A stretch of DNA of 64,000 nt from Thermotogota bacterium (lineage in GTDB: Bacteria > Thermotogota > Thermotogae > Thermotogales > DSM-5069): assembly GCA_029551145.1 (NCBI GenBank), contig JAKPGA010000069.1, forward strand, positions 1 to 64,000. Reading direction: 5' to 3'. A model generated the notes under the pieces. The model was given only the letters and a program-made list of their open reading frames with translations. It was not told the origin of the DNA and did no database searches. Both the position numbers and the translations under genes were made by a program. This document shows positions 35,279 through 45,794 of the stretch, piece by piece. Within the stretch, counting starts at the first letter, position 1. Each line of letters begins with the position of its first letter.

Positions 35279-36046
35279 TTGCTTTTGCTTTTCGATATAG
35301 GAAATACACACACAGTGGCTGGTTTCACAGAAGACGGGATGACATTTGTGAAATGGCGATTGTCAACGCACAAATTTGAAACAGAGGATGAGCTTTATGT
35401 CCTTCTCAGATCTTTACTTGAGAATAACCATGTGGGTTTTTCTCAGATTGACTCTGTTGTTATAGCCTCGGTCGTTCCTCCAGTGAACTACATCTTCCAG
35501 AGATTTTCCGAGAAATATCTTGGTATCAAAAATCTCTGGGTTGAAGCATCTGAAGGATTAGGAATCAAGTGGAATGTGAAAAATCCGATGGAGATAGGTG
35601 CAGATAGAGTGGCGAACGTTTTGGGAGCCGCGAAAACATGTGAGAATGCAATTGTCCTGGATTGCGGTACCGCGATAACGATAGATGTGCTGATGTCTGG
35701 AAGCTATGAGGGAGGTGCGATCCTGCCGGGATTGATGACGGCTGCACACTCTTTGTTTGAGAAAACAGCAAAACTCCCACAGATCGATCTGTATACACCA
35801 CAGAACTGCATCGGCAAAGACACAGCAGAGAATATAAGAATTGGCATAGTCAGAGGCACAGCCCATGCACTGAATGGACTTGTTGAAGAGGTGAAGATTT
35901 GCTTTAACAATGAACCAACGATCTTTCTAACAGGTGGGCAGAGCAAGGTGCTGGAGAAACTCATTCACTGCGATGTAAAAGATCCAGATCTAACTCTGAG
36001 GGGAATGTATGTCTATTGGCAGAGAAAATGTACATCTTGCTTGTGA
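35279..36046 (+). CDS. coaX: Type III pantothenate kinase
   Basis: 255 residues from TTG 35279, with GGAGGTG five bases upstream; the track start at 35225 is in the divergent promoter. Opens LLLLFDIGNTHTVAGF, the CoaX phosphate-binding strand. WNVKNPMEIGADRVANVLGA (GADR motif), IVLDCGTAITIDVL and GGAILPGLMTAAHSLF are conserved, and the ending FLTGGQSKVLEKLI matches the Thermotoga enzyme. Catalyses the first step of coenzyme A synthesis; the type III form is insensitive to CoA. Confidence 0.95.
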   Translation: MLLLFDIGNTHTVAGFTEDGMTFVKWRLSTHKFETEDELYVLLRSLLENNHVGFSQIDSVVIASVVPPVNYIFQRFSEKYLGIKNLWVEASEGLGIKWNVKNPMEIGADRVANVLGAAKTCENAIVLDCGTAITIDVLMSGSYEGGAILPGLMTAAHSLFEKTAKLPQIDLYTPQNCIGKDTAENIRIGIVRGTAHALNGLVEEVKICFNNEPTIFLTGGQSKVLEKLIHCDVKDPDLTLRGMYVYWQRKCTSCL

Positions 36047-37356
36047 ATCCTTGGATCTATGACTTTGCTGCGTATGACTTTTGGCTCAAACCACTGGGTT
36101 TATTGTATATTGCATCATTTCTGAAGGAAATCGGTTTTGAAGTCCGGTTAATCGACCTTTTGAACCGTCACGATCCAAAGTTGTCAAATTTCATCAAACC
36201 AATGACTGACAAGAGATTTTCAACGGGCAAGTTTCACAGCTTCGAGGTGCAGAAGCCTGTTTTCTTCAAAAACATTCCGCGCAGATACAAGTGTTACGGC
36301 GCACCTGTTGAATATTTTCTGTCAGAACTGAACAATGCGGGTAAACCCGATGCAGTTTTCGTGACATCTTCATTGACCTACTGGTGGCCAGGTGTGGCTG
36401 AAACGATAACCCAGATCAAGAAGATTATGCCAGACGTTCCCGTTATTCTTGGTGGATTGTACGCTAGGTTGTACCCAGAACACGCCAAGAATAATACCGG
36501 AGCAGATTATATTTTCAGTAACGAGTTGTCTGGAATCGGCAGCCTTATATACGATCTGACGGGCAGAGATGTCGATTTTGACACCGAAAACTGGTTTGAA
36601 CTCCTTGAACCTGCGTATGAACTGTACGAGAAGGTGGGATATCTTGTATTCTTGACGTCTCTGGGTTGCCCCTATAGATGCACATACTGTGTCTCACACA
36701 AGCTGTGGAAAAAATTCATACAGAGAGAACCACACGCAGTCGTTGAGACCATTGAGAAATACTTGAACCTCTTTTCAGTGAAAGATGTAGTATTTTTCGA
36801 CGATGCGATACTGATAAACAAAGAGAATCACTTCAAACCGTTGCTGAAGTTACTCATCGCAAAGTCATTCGGGGTGAATTACCATCTCCCAAATGGTATA
36901 CACGCAAGACTGTTGGATGAAGAACTTGCCTGTCTTATGAAGGAGGCTGGCTTCAAGACAATCAAGCTTGGTTATGAAACCACCGGCGTATTGCAGAAAC
37001 TCACAGGTGGTAAAGTTTGTGATCAGGATATAATCAAAGCCGCGCGTATCCTAAGAAAGGCAGGTTTCACTGAGCAAGAAGTACAAGCTTACATAATGAT
37101 CAACATGCCGCATCAGAAAGCGGAGGATGTGATCAAGGCAATAGAGATCTGCAAGAACGAAGGAATTTCCGTCTCAGTAAACGAGTACACACCAATTCCC
37201 AGTTCTCAGGATTGGTATGCACTCATAGAACAGGGGTTTTTAGATAAAGATACTGATCCAGCTCTTCTTAACAATACAATAATGCCTTATTGGTTCAAGG
37301 CCGGTATGGATTTCAAAACCATTCAGACAATCAAGAATTTCGTACACAACAAATGA
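36028..37356 (+). CDS. B12-binding/radical SAM protein
   Basis: 442 residues from ATG 36028, overlapping the coaX end. The N-terminal ~180 residues have a cobalamin-binding-like Rossmann region (ILLVNPWIYDFAAYDFWLKPLGLLYIASFLKEIGFEVRLID ... VPVILGGLYARLYPEH). The radical SAM core follows: SLGCPYRCTYCVS (CxxxCxxC), then ELACLMKEAGFKTIKLGYET and HQKAEDVIKAIEI. The product is unknown; similar proteins methylate tRNAs or small molecules. The canonical DxHxxG cobalamin motif is absent, so B12 binding is uncertain. Convergent with the SIS gene, one base apart. Confidence 0.85.
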   Translation: MYILLVNPWIYDFAAYDFWLKPLGLLYIASFLKEIGFEVRLIDLLNRHDPKLSNFIKPMTDKRFSTGKFHSFEVQKPVFFKNIPRRYKCYGAPVEYFLSELNNAGKPDAVFVTSSLTYWWPGVAETITQIKKIMPDVPVILGGLYARLYPEHAKNNTGADYIFSNELSGIGSLIYDLTGRDVDFDTENWFELLEPAYELYEKVGYLVFLTSLGCPYRCTYCVSHKLWKKFIQREPHAVVETIEKYLNLFSVKDVVFFDDAILINKENHFKPLLKLLIAKSFGVNYHLPNGIHARLLDEELACLMKEAGFKTIKLGYETTGVLQKLTGGKVCDQDIIKAARILRKAGFTEQEVQAYIMINMPHQKAEDVIKAIEICKNEGISVSVNEYTPIPSSQDWYALIEQGFLDKDTDPALLNNTIMPYWFKAGMDFKTIQTIKNFVHNK

Positions 37357-37357
37357 C

Positions 37358-38365
37358 TTATTCTTTTTTCGTCACCTTCGATGCAATTATACCTACACCT
37401 GGTTCGTATCCTCTGATGATCGATAGATCATTTGCCACCTTCTGAAACAACACCATAACGGGTATCGAAGAAAGAGTTTCGCACAATCCTTGTTTGAGGA
37501 CGATGGACTTCTCGATCGAAAGATCCTGATCGGTAATGCACCAGATGTTTTGATAAGAAGAAAGGTCAGATAGAAGATCAAGCGAAAGAGCCATCGTTTT
37601 ACCTTGTAAGGCAACGACACCCACCAGTGGGTTTGTCACCATCAACTCCATTGGACCATGTCTGAAGCCTGCACCACTGTAAACAACACTATTCACCTTT
37701 GAGATCTCTGCGAGAGTCAGTTGAGCCATTCTCAGAATGGGTACGCTAAAACCTCTACCAACAAAGATGAGATTTGCCTTGTCAAGAAGATCTCTGGTGA
37801 ATGAATCAGCGTTTGTGGTTAAAGTACTTTCAACATGATCGATGAGCCTTTCAAAATCAAGGTTCTGGCCGGTCCAAGTTGATGCGGTTATGAGCAGGGT
37901 CACTATGGTGTTCAGAAAGGTCTTTGAGGAACCCATCGCCCTTTCTGTACCTGCGAAGATCGGAAAGACCCTCGATTCTCCGAGAATCTGGGCATTGAAG
38001 CACGAAGGATTGTTGGTGACGAGCACGCAGTTGTCCAGTTTTTTAGAGAATATATCGATAAATCTGGTCAGTTCAGCAGTTTCACCAGATTGACTGACCA
38101 AGACGATCAAATCATATTGTTCAAGCAATTTCTCGCTATCGTACCAGATGAATTCAGACAACTCCCTGCACTGAACATCGATTCCATTAGAGCGCAAGTA
38201 TATAGCTGCGTAAGAAGAAGCATAGTAAGAAGCACCCATGCCAAGGAACAAAACCTTCTCGTGCTTCAATAATACTGCCTTTTTCTCTAATTCCTTCTTC
38301 TGACTCAAAAGATCTCTCATGGCTTTTGGTTGTTCAAGAACATCTTCAAGAAAGATCGATGCCAT
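37358..38365 (-). CDS. SIS domain sugar-phosphate isomerase/deaminase (GlmS isomerase-domain-like)
   Basis: 335 residues from ATG 38365 (AAGGAGGT eight bases upstream); the track start at 38410 is rejected. Two SIS domains: VLFLGMGASYYASSYAAIYLR and VLVSQSGETAELTRFI in the first, FVGRGFSVPILRMAQLTLAEIS and AGFRHGPMELMVTNPLVG in the second. This is the isomerase half of glucosamine-6-phosphate synthase without the glutaminase domain, as in AgaS, FrlB or archaeal GlmD. It may deaminate amino-sugar phosphates; the substrate cannot be read from the sequence. Confidence 0.88.
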   Translation of the reverse strand: MASIFLEDVLEQPKAMRDLLSQKKELEKKAVLLKHEKVLFLGMGASYYASSYAAIYLRSNGIDVQCRELSEFIWYDSEKLLEQYDLIVLVSQSGETAELTRFIDIFSKKLDNCVLVTNNPSCFNAQILGESRVFPIFAGTERAMGSSKTFLNTIVTLLITASTWTGQNLDFERLIDHVESTLTTNADSFTRDLLDKANLIFVGRGFSVPILRMAQLTLAEISKVNSVVYSGAGFRHGPMELMVTNPLVGVVALQGKTMALSLDLLSDLSSYQNIWCITDQDLSIEKSIVLKQGLCETLSSIPVMVLFQKVANDLSIIRGYEPGVGIIASKVTKKE

Positions 38366-38398
38366 TTGTCGATACCTCCTTCGCGGTAATCGGTTAAG

Positions 38399-38407
38399 TT
38401 TATAGCA
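38399..38407 (-). promoter_or_regulatory. Extended -10 element of the SIS gene
   Basis: TGCTATAAA (TGnTATAAA) on the minus strand, 33 bases before the SIS ATG and in the 124-bp gap divergent to infB. The -35 region is poor. Confidence 0.4.
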
Positions 38408-38450
38408 CAAGATTTTAAAAACTGTTCAGACAAAAGGCAAACAAATCGTG

Positions 38451-38456
38451 TAAAAT
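38451..38456 (+). promoter_or_regulatory. Possible -10 of the infB promoter
   Basis: TAAAAT 33 bases before the infB ATG, followed by a short leader with GAGGAGTG as ribosome site. No matching -35 at 17 bases. Weak. Confidence 0.28.
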
Positions 38457-38489
38457 ACACAACAGGTACAAAAAGAGGAGTGTGAAAAA

Positions 38490-40514
38490 ATGCCAAGACT
38501 CAGAGTTTATGAACTTGCCAAGAAGCTGAATATGTCCGCAAAGGATTTATTGCAAGAACTTGAGGAACTCGGTCTGGATGTTAAGAATCATATGAGCTAT
38601 ATAGATGAGGAAACCGTGGGCTTGATTCTTGAGATATTCGAGGAAGAGGAAGAATCGGTTAAGAAGGCAGCAAAGCCCAAGAAAGAGAAGGAAAAGGAAG
38701 AGGAAGAAGAGGTCTCCCAGGAAGTTTTCGTGAAGCCCGAGGAGATGCAGCTAAACACCTTTGCCGTGAAGATAGGAGTTCCTCTGAACAGGATAATTCA
38801 GGACATGTTCACCAAAGGTATAGCACTCAAACCAATGCAGCAGTTGGATGAGAAACTCGCCAAAGAGATAGCAAGGATGTACGGCTACCGTTTGAAGTTG
38901 CAGCAGTCTTCAATTCAAGTGGAACAGGAAGAGATAGTCGAAAACGAGCTTGAAAAGCTTGAGAGATACTTTGAGACTCTTTACACCGTTCACAAGAATG
39001 AACTGACGATCCGACCACCTGTTGTAACGGTCATGGGACACGTCGACCACGGGAAAACAACGCTTTTGGACAAGATAAGGAAAACAAGGGTCGCCGAACA
39101 AGAAGTTGGGGGTATCACACAGTCGATAGGAGCCTACCAAGTTTCTCACAATGGAAAGAAGATCACTTTCATCGACACTCCTGGGCATGAACTTTTCACT
39201 GAGATGCGCGCCAAGGGTGTCCAAGCTACAGACATCGTGGTCCTCGTTGTTGCTGCGGATGACGGAGTTATGCCGCAGACGGTTGAGGCATACAATCATG
39301 CCAAGACAGCAAATGTACCTGTGATTGTCGCGATCAACAAGATCGACAAACCAAATGCAAATGTTGAATTAACCAAGCGGCAGTTGGTGGACAAACTGAA
39401 CCTTGTTCCAGAGGACTGGGGTGGAGACACCATAGTTGTACCCATCTCGGCGCGAACAGGAGCAGGGATAGATGAGCTACTCGAGATGATATTGTTGGTT
39501 TCTGAAATGAAGGAAATAAAATGCTATCCCAAAGGTCCAGCAAGGTGTGTCATCATCGAATCAAAACTCGACAGAGCGTTGGGACCTGTAGCCAACGTCA
39601 TAGTAAAAGATGGGATATTGAAAATTGGAGATTACTTGGTTTCAGGACCAGTCTATTGTAAGGTTAGAGTATTGGTGGATGACAAGGGAAGGTCAGTGAA
39701 GAGTGCTGAACCTTCTCAGCCGGTGATGATCGTGGGATTTGAGGAAGTGCCAGATATAAGGTATATGGTGTACGCGGTTCCGGACCTTGAAACCGCCCGT
39801 ATTGTTACTCAACAACTTAAGGAAAGGCTCGATCGGGATAAGGCAACCAAGAGGAAGGTGAGACTCGAAGAACTGTTGAAGATGATGGAAGAATCAGATA
39901 AGAAGGAACTTAACATAGTTCTCAAGGCAGATACCTTTGGTTCGTTGAGCGCTGTGCAGAACGCAATTGCTTCGATCAAGAGTCAGGAAATAAAGGTAAA
40001 TGTTGTGCATTCGGCAATTGGTACGATTAACAACAGTGATGTGATGTTAGCATCGGCAAGTAATGGAATAATAGTTGGTTTCAGAGTGAAGGTGGATACT
40101 CAAGCTAGAAAGGCGGCAGAATCTGAAGGTGTACAGATAAAAACCTACGAGATCATCTATGATCTGTTGGATAATCTAAAACTCGCACTTGAAGGCATGT
40201 TGAAACCTGAAGTTGTCGAAGAACTCGTTGGCCGAGGTGAAATCAAGAAGGTTTTCGAGATCAAGAAAGTTGGCAAAATAGCAGGAGTTCAACTGCTCGA
40301 TGGTTTCGTGGAAAAAAGCTGCGTTGTGAAGATCTATAGAAATGGTACTTTTGTCTCAAGCGATGAAATAGAGAGCTTGAAACATTACAAACAAGATGTA
40401 GATAGAGTTGACGCACCTCAAGAGTGCGGCATAAAACTGAAGACAGACTTAGAGATTCACGAAGGTGATGAACTGGAGTTCTATCGAAAGACACAAGTCC
40501 AAAAAAGGCTCTAA
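38490..40514 (+). CDS. infB: Translation initiation factor IF-2
   Basis: 674 residues. Begins with an IF2 N-terminal domain ([39 protein letters not shown]), a charged linker ([24 protein letters not shown]), a second N-domain, then the G domain with [21 protein letters not shown] (G1), DTPGHELF (G3) and AINKID (G4), and C-terminal domains that bind fMet-tRNA. Escorts initiator tRNA to the 30S subunit. Convergent with the Fur-family gene with only 3 bp between stops and no visible terminator. Confidence 0.97.
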   Translation: MPRLRVYELAKKLNMSAKDLLQELEELGLDVKNHMSYIDEETVGLILEIFEEEEESVKKAAKPKKEKEKEEEEEVSQEVFVKPEEMQLNTFAVKIGVPLNRIIQDMFTKGIALKPMQQLDEKLAKEIARMYGYRLKLQQSSIQVEQEEIVENELEKLERYFETLYTVHKNELTIRPPVVTVMGHVDHGKTTLLDKIRKTRVAEQEVGGITQSIGAYQVSHNGKKITFIDTPGHELFTEMRAKGVQATDIVVLVVAADDGVMPQTVEAYNHAKTANVPVIVAINKIDKPNANVELTKRQLVDKLNLVPEDWGGDTIVVPISARTGAGIDELLEMILLVSEMKEIKCYPKGPARCVIIESKLDRALGPVANVIVKDGILKIGDYLVSGPVYCKVRVLVDDKGRSVKSAEPSQPVMIVGFEEVPDIRYMVYAVPDLETARIVTQQLKERLDRDKATKRKVRLEELLKMMEESDKKELNIVLKADTFGSLSAVQNAIASIKSQEIKVNVVHSAIGTINNSDVMLASASNGIIVGFRVKVDTQARKAAESEGVQIKTYEIIYDLLDNLKLALEGMLKPEVVEELVGRGEIKKVFEIKKVGKIAGVQLLDGFVEKSCVVKIYRNGTFVSSDEIESLKHYKQDVDRVDAPQECGIKLKTDLEIHEGDELEFYRKTQVQKRL

Positions 40515-40517
40515 ATT

Positions 40518-40928
40518 CTAAACGTTGTGCTGGAGATAATCACTGCACTGAGAACAGACACCATAGACGATTAGTTCGGTTCTTTGAACTGTGCCGGGCA
40601 GATTCATCTTCACTTTGTAGTTGATGTCGTAAATACTCCCGCAGACTGTACAAACAAAGTGCCCATGATCCGATGTATCGATGTCGTATATTGCCATGGA
40701 TTCGCTTATGGCTATTTTCTTTACCTGACCCATTTCCTCCAGTGTATGGAGTGTATTGTAAACCGTTGTGAATGACACACTGCCAACCTTTGAGAGCACA
40801 TGTTCGTATATCTGTTGTGCTGTCGGATGAATTCTGTTGCTTTGCAGAAATCTGAGAATCTCCACTCTCTGAGGCGTAATCTTTAGTCCATGATTTTTCA
40901 AAAGCTCAACTATCTGGCTGACCGACAT
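40518..40928 (-). CDS. Fur family transcriptional regulator (PerR/Fur-like)
   Basis: 136 residues. Winged-helix domain (HGLKITPQRVEILRFLQSNRIHPTAQQIYEHVL ... SFTTVYNTLHTLEEMGQVKK) and the dimerisation domain with HGHFVCTVCGSIYDI and VYGVCSQCSDY, two CxxC pairs that form the structural zinc site. The HxHF signature of the family is present as DHGHF. I cannot tell PerR (peroxide) from Fur (iron) by eye; the five-residue sensing set is only partly visible. The upstream region has AT-rich dyads that could be its own operator. Confidence 0.9.
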   Translation of the reverse strand: MSVSQIVELLKNHGLKITPQRVEILRFLQSNRIHPTAQQIYEHVLSKVGSVSFTTVYNTLHTLEEMGQVKKIAISESMAIYDIDTSDHGHFVCTVCGSIYDINYKVKMNLPGTVQRTELIVYGVCSQCSDYLQHNV

Positions 40929-41005
40929 TGTTCTACCTCCAGTTCTTTCGAATTCATTATACCATTATTCTCAAACAATTTGATTTATAATCAATTTGGG
41001 AGGAG
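40929..41005. promoter_or_regulatory. Divergent promoters between the Fur-family gene and ogg, possible Fur box
   Basis: Minus strand has TGGTATAAT (TGnTATAAT; TATAAT = 40961-40956). Plus strand has TATAAT at 40986-40991, fifteen bases before the ogg ATG, so its leader would be mostly the ribosome site. AT-rich elements TTGATTTATAATCAA (plus) and CATTATACCATTATT resemble the 7-1-7 dyads of Fur/PerR boxes (TTATAATnATTATAA). Autoregulation, possibly extending to ogg, is an inference. Confidence 0.45.
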
Positions 41006-41635
41006 ATGCAAATTCCGCTCTTAGATGATCTACGGCAGATAAAAGATCAGGCGCAAAAGCTCGTCGAGGATAGGTTCAGAGAGTTCAAACTGCTTGGGGA
41101 AAATGGCTCAGAAGAAGATCTGTTCAGCGAGCTGTGTTTTTGTGTTTTGACTGCAAATTGGAGTGCGCAAGGTGGAATCAAGGCACAGCAGGTTATTGGA
41201 AAAGAAGGATTTCTGACTTTAGAGCAAGATGATCTTGAGTTATCGCTTGCAAGATTAGGACATAGATATCCCACAGCAAGGGCTTCGTACATCATAAAGA
41301 ACAGGGACTTATTTGGAAATCTGAGATCTGTCATCAAAATGGACCCGTTCGTTGCGAGGGAATGGCTGGCAAAGAACGCACTCGGCATCGGTTTCAAAGA
41401 GGCAAGCCATTTTTTGAGAAACGTTGGTGTGGAAGAACTCGCAATTCTTGACAGACACGTTCTCTCGTTGATGAATAAACATGGTATTATAAATGAATTG
41501 CCAAAATCAATCACCAAGTCACGATATTTGCTCTATGAAGATCGGCTACGAAAGGTTGCCAACGATTTTGGTGAACCATTGGGGAAATTCGACCTTTATT
41601 TGTGGTATCTTGTGAAAGGAAAGGTAGAAAAATAG
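41006..41635 (+). CDS. ogg: N-glycosylase/DNA lyase (Ogg2 type, 8-oxoguanine)
   Basis: 209 residues. Matches the Ogg2 subfamily of bacteria and archaea that lack the extra OGG1 domain: LVEDRFREFKLLGENGSEEDLFSELCFCVLTANWSAQGG opening, the HhH hairpin NALGIGFKEASHFLRNVG with the catalytic lysine, and LAILDRHVL with the catalytic aspartate; it ends FDLYLWYLVKGKVEK as in Thermotoga. Excises oxidised guanine. The GGAGGAG touches the ATG; spacing is tight. First gene of ogg-gltX-cysS-glyA. Confidence 0.92.
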   Translation: MQIPLLDDLRQIKDQAQKLVEDRFREFKLLGENGSEEDLFSELCFCVLTANWSAQGGIKAQQVIGKEGFLTLEQDDLELSLARLGHRYPTARASYIIKNRDLFGNLRSVIKMDPFVAREWLAKNALGIGFKEASHFLRNVGVEELAILDRHVLSLMNKHGIINELPKSITKSRYLLYEDRLRKVANDFGEPLGKFDLYLWYLVKGKVEK

Positions 41636-41647
41636 GAGGTGTAGCAA

Positions 41648-43063
41648 TTGGTCAGGGTAAGATTTGCTCCGAGCCCAACTGGTTATCTGCATGTTGGAGG
41701 TGCAAGAACGGCTCTGTTCAATTATCTATTTGCGCGGCATCACGGTGGACAATTCGTCCTGAGAATAGAGGACACCGATATTGCGCGCTCTGAAAAAATA
41801 TTCGAGGAGAATCTGTTGAAAACCCTCAGCTGGCTTGGTTTGAGCTGGGATGAAGGACCAGACATTGGCGGTTCTTTTGGGCCATATAGGCAGAGCGAAA
41901 GGCTGCACATCTACCGAGAATACGCAGAGAAGCTTGTTTCTCTTGGAAAAGCTTACGAGGTGTACGCATATCCTGAGGAGATAGAGAAAATTCGAGAACA
42001 GCTCCTGTCACAAGATGAAGCACCTCACTACACCAGGGAATTCTTTGAATCCTTTGCAACAGCCCAGCGAAAAAAAGAATATGCAGAAAAAGGGCTTAGA
42101 CCGGCGATCTATTTTTCGATGCCAAGAAAGACGATAGTTCACCAGGACTTAGTGAAAGGTACCGTCGTCTTTTCTGAAGGATCGGTTGGGGACTTCGCCA
42201 TTTTGAGAAGCAACGGTGTTCCCACTTACAACTTCGCATGCGTCGTGGACGACATGCTTATGGAGATTACCCATGTAATACGTGGGGATGATCACTTGCC
42301 CAATACGGTGAAACAACTTGCGATGTACGAAGCCTTCGAGGCAACGCCACCCAATATAGGTCATGTTTCAACAATTCTTGGACCTGATGGGAAAAAGCTC
42401 AGTAAGAGACATGGGGCAACTTCGATAGAAGAATTCAAAGCGCAGGGATACCTTCCAGAGGCTGTGGTGAATTACCTTGCGCTCCTCGGATGGTCATCTC
42501 CGGATGCAAAAGAAATCATGTCAATGGATGAGATGATATCGAAATTCTCCATAGATAGGGTCAGCAAAAACCCAGCTATTTTCGACCCAGTGAAACTCAA
42601 TTGGATGAATGGGCACTATCTACGAACAATGGATCAAGACAAACTTGTTCAGTTGATTTCACCTTTTCTGAATAGCTGGAGTTTTGTTCCCAAGGATTCT
42701 CACTGGTTAGCACAAGTTTTGCAGGTAGTCAAAGACAGAATGCACACTCTGAAAGATTTTCAGACGGTGGCTGACTTTTTCTTCCTAAGACCACAGGTGA
42801 AAATGTTGGTAAGCGAAGAGGTCAAAGAAGCCCTTTTGGTTTGCGCTGAGAAACTACAAAGTGCATCACAGATTGACAAGAATTACATCGTGGATCTTAT
42901 AAGATCGGTCGTCAAAGGTAGAAAGCTGAACGCGAAGGAGTTCTACACCAGCTTGAGATATTTGTTAACCGGCAAGAACGAGGGCCCAGAGCTTGTCGAT
43001 GTAGTCTATCTGTTGGGGACAGAAGAGACAGCGAAGAGAATCAAAATGGGTCTGGAGGGCTGA
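41648..43063 (+). CDS. gltX: Glutamyl-tRNA synthetase
   Basis: 471 residues, TTG start with AGGAGGTG six bases before. Class I synthetase motifs: [19 protein letters not shown] (HIGH-like) and LSKRHGATS (KMSKS-like). Thermotogales can carry two GltX paralogues, one charging tRNAGln; which one this is cannot be read directly. The C-terminal anticodon-binding domain is complete ([16 protein letters not shown] onward). Confidence 0.95.
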   Translation: MVRVRFAPSPTGYLHVGGARTALFNYLFARHHGGQFVLRIEDTDIARSEKIFEENLLKTLSWLGLSWDEGPDIGGSFGPYRQSERLHIYREYAEKLVSLGKAYEVYAYPEEIEKIREQLLSQDEAPHYTREFFESFATAQRKKEYAEKGLRPAIYFSMPRKTIVHQDLVKGTVVFSEGSVGDFAILRSNGVPTYNFACVVDDMLMEITHVIRGDDHLPNTVKQLAMYEAFEATPPNIGHVSTILGPDGKKLSKRHGATSIEEFKAQGYLPEAVVNYLALLGWSSPDAKEIMSMDEMISKFSIDRVSKNPAIFDPVKLNWMNGHYLRTMDQDKLVQLISPFLNSWSFVPKDSHWLAQVLQVVKDRMHTLKDFQTVADFFFLRPQVKMLVSEEVKEALLVCAEKLQSASQIDKNYIVDLIRSVVKGRKLNAKEFYTSLRYLLTGKNEGPELVDVVYLLGTEETAKRIKMGLEG

Positions 43064-43065
43064 AT

Positions 43066-44460
43066 ATGCGAATACGAAATACACTTTCAGGTAAATTGGA
43101 GGAATTGAAACCGACAGATCCAGGCATTGTGAAAATGTATGTATGTGGTCCTACAGTTTATGGGTTAATTCATGTTGGTAATGCGAGACCAATGATTGTT
43201 TTTGATGCGCTCAGGAGGTATCTGGAATACAGGGGATATAGAGTCATCATGGTGCAGAATTTCACAGACATAGATGACAAGATCATCGTTCGTGCCAACG
43301 AGCTTGGCGTTACTTTCAAAGATGTTGCAGATAGTTTTATATCTGAATATTGGCGCGATGCAACTGCACTTGGTGTCAGAGCGCCGAATTTCGCACCTAA
43401 GACCTCAGATTTTGTTCAACAGATAATTTCTTCCATCGAAAAACTCATTGCAAAGGGATACGCCTATGTGGTTGACGGTGATGTGTACTTTGATGTCAAG
43501 AGTTTTCCAAAGTATGGAGAGCTGTCCCACAGATCACTTGATGACATGATCTCGGGTGCAAGAGTAGAGGTGAATGAAAAGAAACGAAACCCGCTGGACT
43601 TCGCACTCTGGAAATCTGCAAAACCAAAGGAACCCGCATGGCAAAGTCCGTGGGGACTGGGCAGGCCAGGATGGCACATAGAATGTACCATAATGTCTAC
43701 GGAACTCCTTGGTTCCACGATCGATATACACGCAGGTGGGGAGGATTTGATATTTCCGCACCATGAAAACGAGAAGGCTCAAAGCGAAGCTTTAACCGGA
43801 AAACCCTTTGTCAAGTACTGGATGCACAATGGAATGATAAGATTCTCCGGCGACAAAATGAGTAAATCGCTTGGAAACATCTTCCTGCTGCGTCAGGCGA
43901 TCAAGGCGTTTGGGGCTGATGCACTGAAGCTCTTCTTTCTGTCGAAACACTACAGGAGCCCGATAGATTTCTCTCAAGATGCAATCATGAGTACCGTGAA
44001 GGCCGCGCAACGTGCCTCAGAGACATTCAACAGATTCGAATCTAAGATCTCCGTTCCACCACTGGCAAAGAGTGACGAATGGCTTGAAGAGAAAAGGGCT
44101 GCTTTTTGTGATTCGCTCGACGATGATTTCAACACACCGAAGGCAGTCGCATTGATCTTCGAAATGATAAACGATCTCAACAGAGCGATGGATGAAGCCA
44201 ACGACGACATGGCTGTGAAAATATACCATTTGTTGAGAAGAGAGTTCTGCCCTGTTTTGGGGTTATTCGAAGTGCCTTCTTGGGCAGCTAAGAACTCAAT
44301 TGATGAAGTTCTCCAAATACTGATAGGTGTGCGAAATGAATTGAGATCAAGAAAGGTGTACGATTTGGCAGATGAAATTCGTCTCAAATTGAGAGCAAAT
44401 GGTATTGAACTTAAAGACAAACCAGAAGGGACTGATTATACATTTACCGGGGAGGTGTGA
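43066..44460 (+). CDS. cysS: Cysteinyl-tRNA synthetase
   Basis: 464 residues. [29 protein letters not shown] includes the catalytic zinc cysteine and HIGH-like motif; WHIECTIMS and [16 protein letters not shown] supply other zinc ligands; DKMSKSLGN is KMSKS. Starts 2 bp after gltX with GGAGGG upstream. Confidence 0.97.
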   Translation: MRIRNTLSGKLEELKPTDPGIVKMYVCGPTVYGLIHVGNARPMIVFDALRRYLEYRGYRVIMVQNFTDIDDKIIVRANELGVTFKDVADSFISEYWRDATALGVRAPNFAPKTSDFVQQIISSIEKLIAKGYAYVVDGDVYFDVKSFPKYGELSHRSLDDMISGARVEVNEKKRNPLDFALWKSAKPKEPAWQSPWGLGRPGWHIECTIMSTELLGSTIDIHAGGEDLIFPHHENEKAQSEALTGKPFVKYWMHNGMIRFSGDKMSKSLGNIFLLRQAIKAFGADALKLFFLSKHYRSPIDFSQDAIMSTVKAAQRASETFNRFESKISVPPLAKSDEWLEEKRAAFCDSLDDDFNTPKAVALIFEMINDLNRAMDEANDDMAVKIYHLLRREFCPVLGLFEVPSWAAKNSIDEVLQILIGVRNELRSRKVYDLADEIRLKLRANGIELKDKPEGTDYTFTGEV

Positions 44461-44463
44461 TCG

Positions 44464-45738
44464 ATGTGGGAACATGTTAAGGTAATCGATCCAGAAATTT
44501 ATCAAGTGATACTTGGCGAACTGAAAAGACAGGAATATGGAATTGAACTCATAGCATCCGAGAATTTCGCTTCCGTTGCGGTAATGGAAGCAATGGGGAG
44601 TGTCCTTACCAATAAATACGCCGAGGGATATCCGTCAAAGCGTTACTACGGTGGCTGCGAGTGGGTCGACATGGCTGAAGAACTTGCAAGAGAGAGGGCA
44701 AAGCAGCTCTTCAAAGTGCAATATGCCAATGTTCAGCCACATTCTGGTTCACAGGCGAACATGGCTGCTTATCTCTCCGTGGCAGAAGCTGGGGATCTGC
44801 TTATGGGAATGAGTCTCTCACACGGTGGCCACCTCACCCATGGCGCAAATGTCAATTTCTCTGGCAAATTGTTTAAAGCGATTCAGTATGGTGTGGACCC
44901 AAAAACAGAAATGATAGATTATGATCAGGTTAGGAAACTTGCATTGGAGTACAAGCCTAAGATTATAGTGGCTGGCGGTAGTGCATACTCCAGAGTGATA
45001 GATTTCAAGAGATTTCGAGAAATAGCAGACGAGGTAGGTGCATACCTCGTAGTTGATATGGCTCATTTTGCTGGCTTGGTCGCAGCAGGTATCTATCCAA
45101 ATCCATGCGATTACGCGCACATCGTCACATCGACAACCCACAAGACACTCAGAGGACCACGGGGTGGTTTGATTCTCACGAACGATCAAGAAATCTATAA
45201 AGCAATCAATAAGACAGTCTTCCCAGGCACTCAGGGAGGACCGCTGATGCACGTGATAGCAGCAAAGGCGGTGTGCTTCAAAGAAGCGTTGACACCTGCC
45301 TTTGTGGAGTATCAGAAGCAGATAGTGTTAAATGCGAAGACCCTGGCTGAAGAATTGTCAAATCTTGGATTGAGGATAGTCTCGGGTGGCACTGATACAC
45401 ATCTGATGCTTGTGGATCTGAATCCACTCAATGTGACAGGTAAAGCAGCGGAAAAGGCGCTCGAAAGCTGTGGTATAACTGTTAACAAAAACACCATTCC
45501 CAACGAAACGCGTTCACCTTTTGTGGCGAGCGGTATAAGGATTGGCACACCTGCCGTCACTACCAGGGGAATGAAAGAGCCTCAGATGAAACAGATAGCA
45601 CATCTCATTCTCACAGTGCTCAAGAACATAGTCGATGAAGACGGCAAAGTTCGCGAATCTGTTCAGAAAGAAGTTCAAGAGGCTGTCAAGGATATGTGCG
45701 AGCATTTCCCTCTTTATGTCAACAAGATCGAATCGTAA
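44464..45738 (+). CDS. glyA: Serine hydroxymethyltransferase
   Basis: 424 residues. PLP enzyme converting serine and tetrahydrofolate to glycine and methylene-THF. [41 protein letters not shown] opening, [15 protein letters not shown], and [18 protein letters not shown] with the PLP lysine. GGAGGTG six bases before the ATG. Followed at once by a strong terminator. Confidence 0.97.
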   Translation: MWEHVKVIDPEIYQVILGELKRQEYGIELIASENFASVAVMEAMGSVLTNKYAEGYPSKRYYGGCEWVDMAEELARERAKQLFKVQYANVQPHSGSQANMAAYLSVAEAGDLLMGMSLSHGGHLTHGANVNFSGKLFKAIQYGVDPKTEMIDYDQVRKLALEYKPKIIVAGGSAYSRVIDFKRFREIADEVGAYLVVDMAHFAGLVAAGIYPNPCDYAHIVTSTTHKTLRGPRGGLILTNDQEIYKAINKTVFPGTQGGPLMHVIAAKAVCFKEALTPAFVEYQKQIVLNAKTLAEELSNLGLRIVSGGTDTHLMLVDLNPLNVTGKAAEKALESCGITVNKNTIPNETRSPFVASGIRIGTPAVTTRGMKEPQMKQIAHLILTVLKNIVDEDGKVRESVQKEVQEAVKDMCEHFPLYVNKIES

Positions 45739-45747
45739 CATATGCAA

Positions 45748-45777
45748 GGAGCGTATCTTGATCGATACGCTCCTTTT
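45748..45777 (+). terminator. Intrinsic terminator after glyA
   Basis: GGAGCGTATC-TTGATC-GATACGCTCC (10-bp perfect stem) followed by TTTT, 9 bases after the glyA stop. On minus the same hairpin is followed by TTGCAT, so it serves mainly plus-strand transcripts, although it may help separate the convergent hisS. Confidence 0.9.
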
Positions 45778-45794
45778 GCGTTTGGATCATATAT

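Noticed and set aside
40515-40517. Terminator between infB and the Fur-family gene
   Set aside because: Only 3 bp separate the stops and no hairpin with T-run is visible on either strand near the ends.
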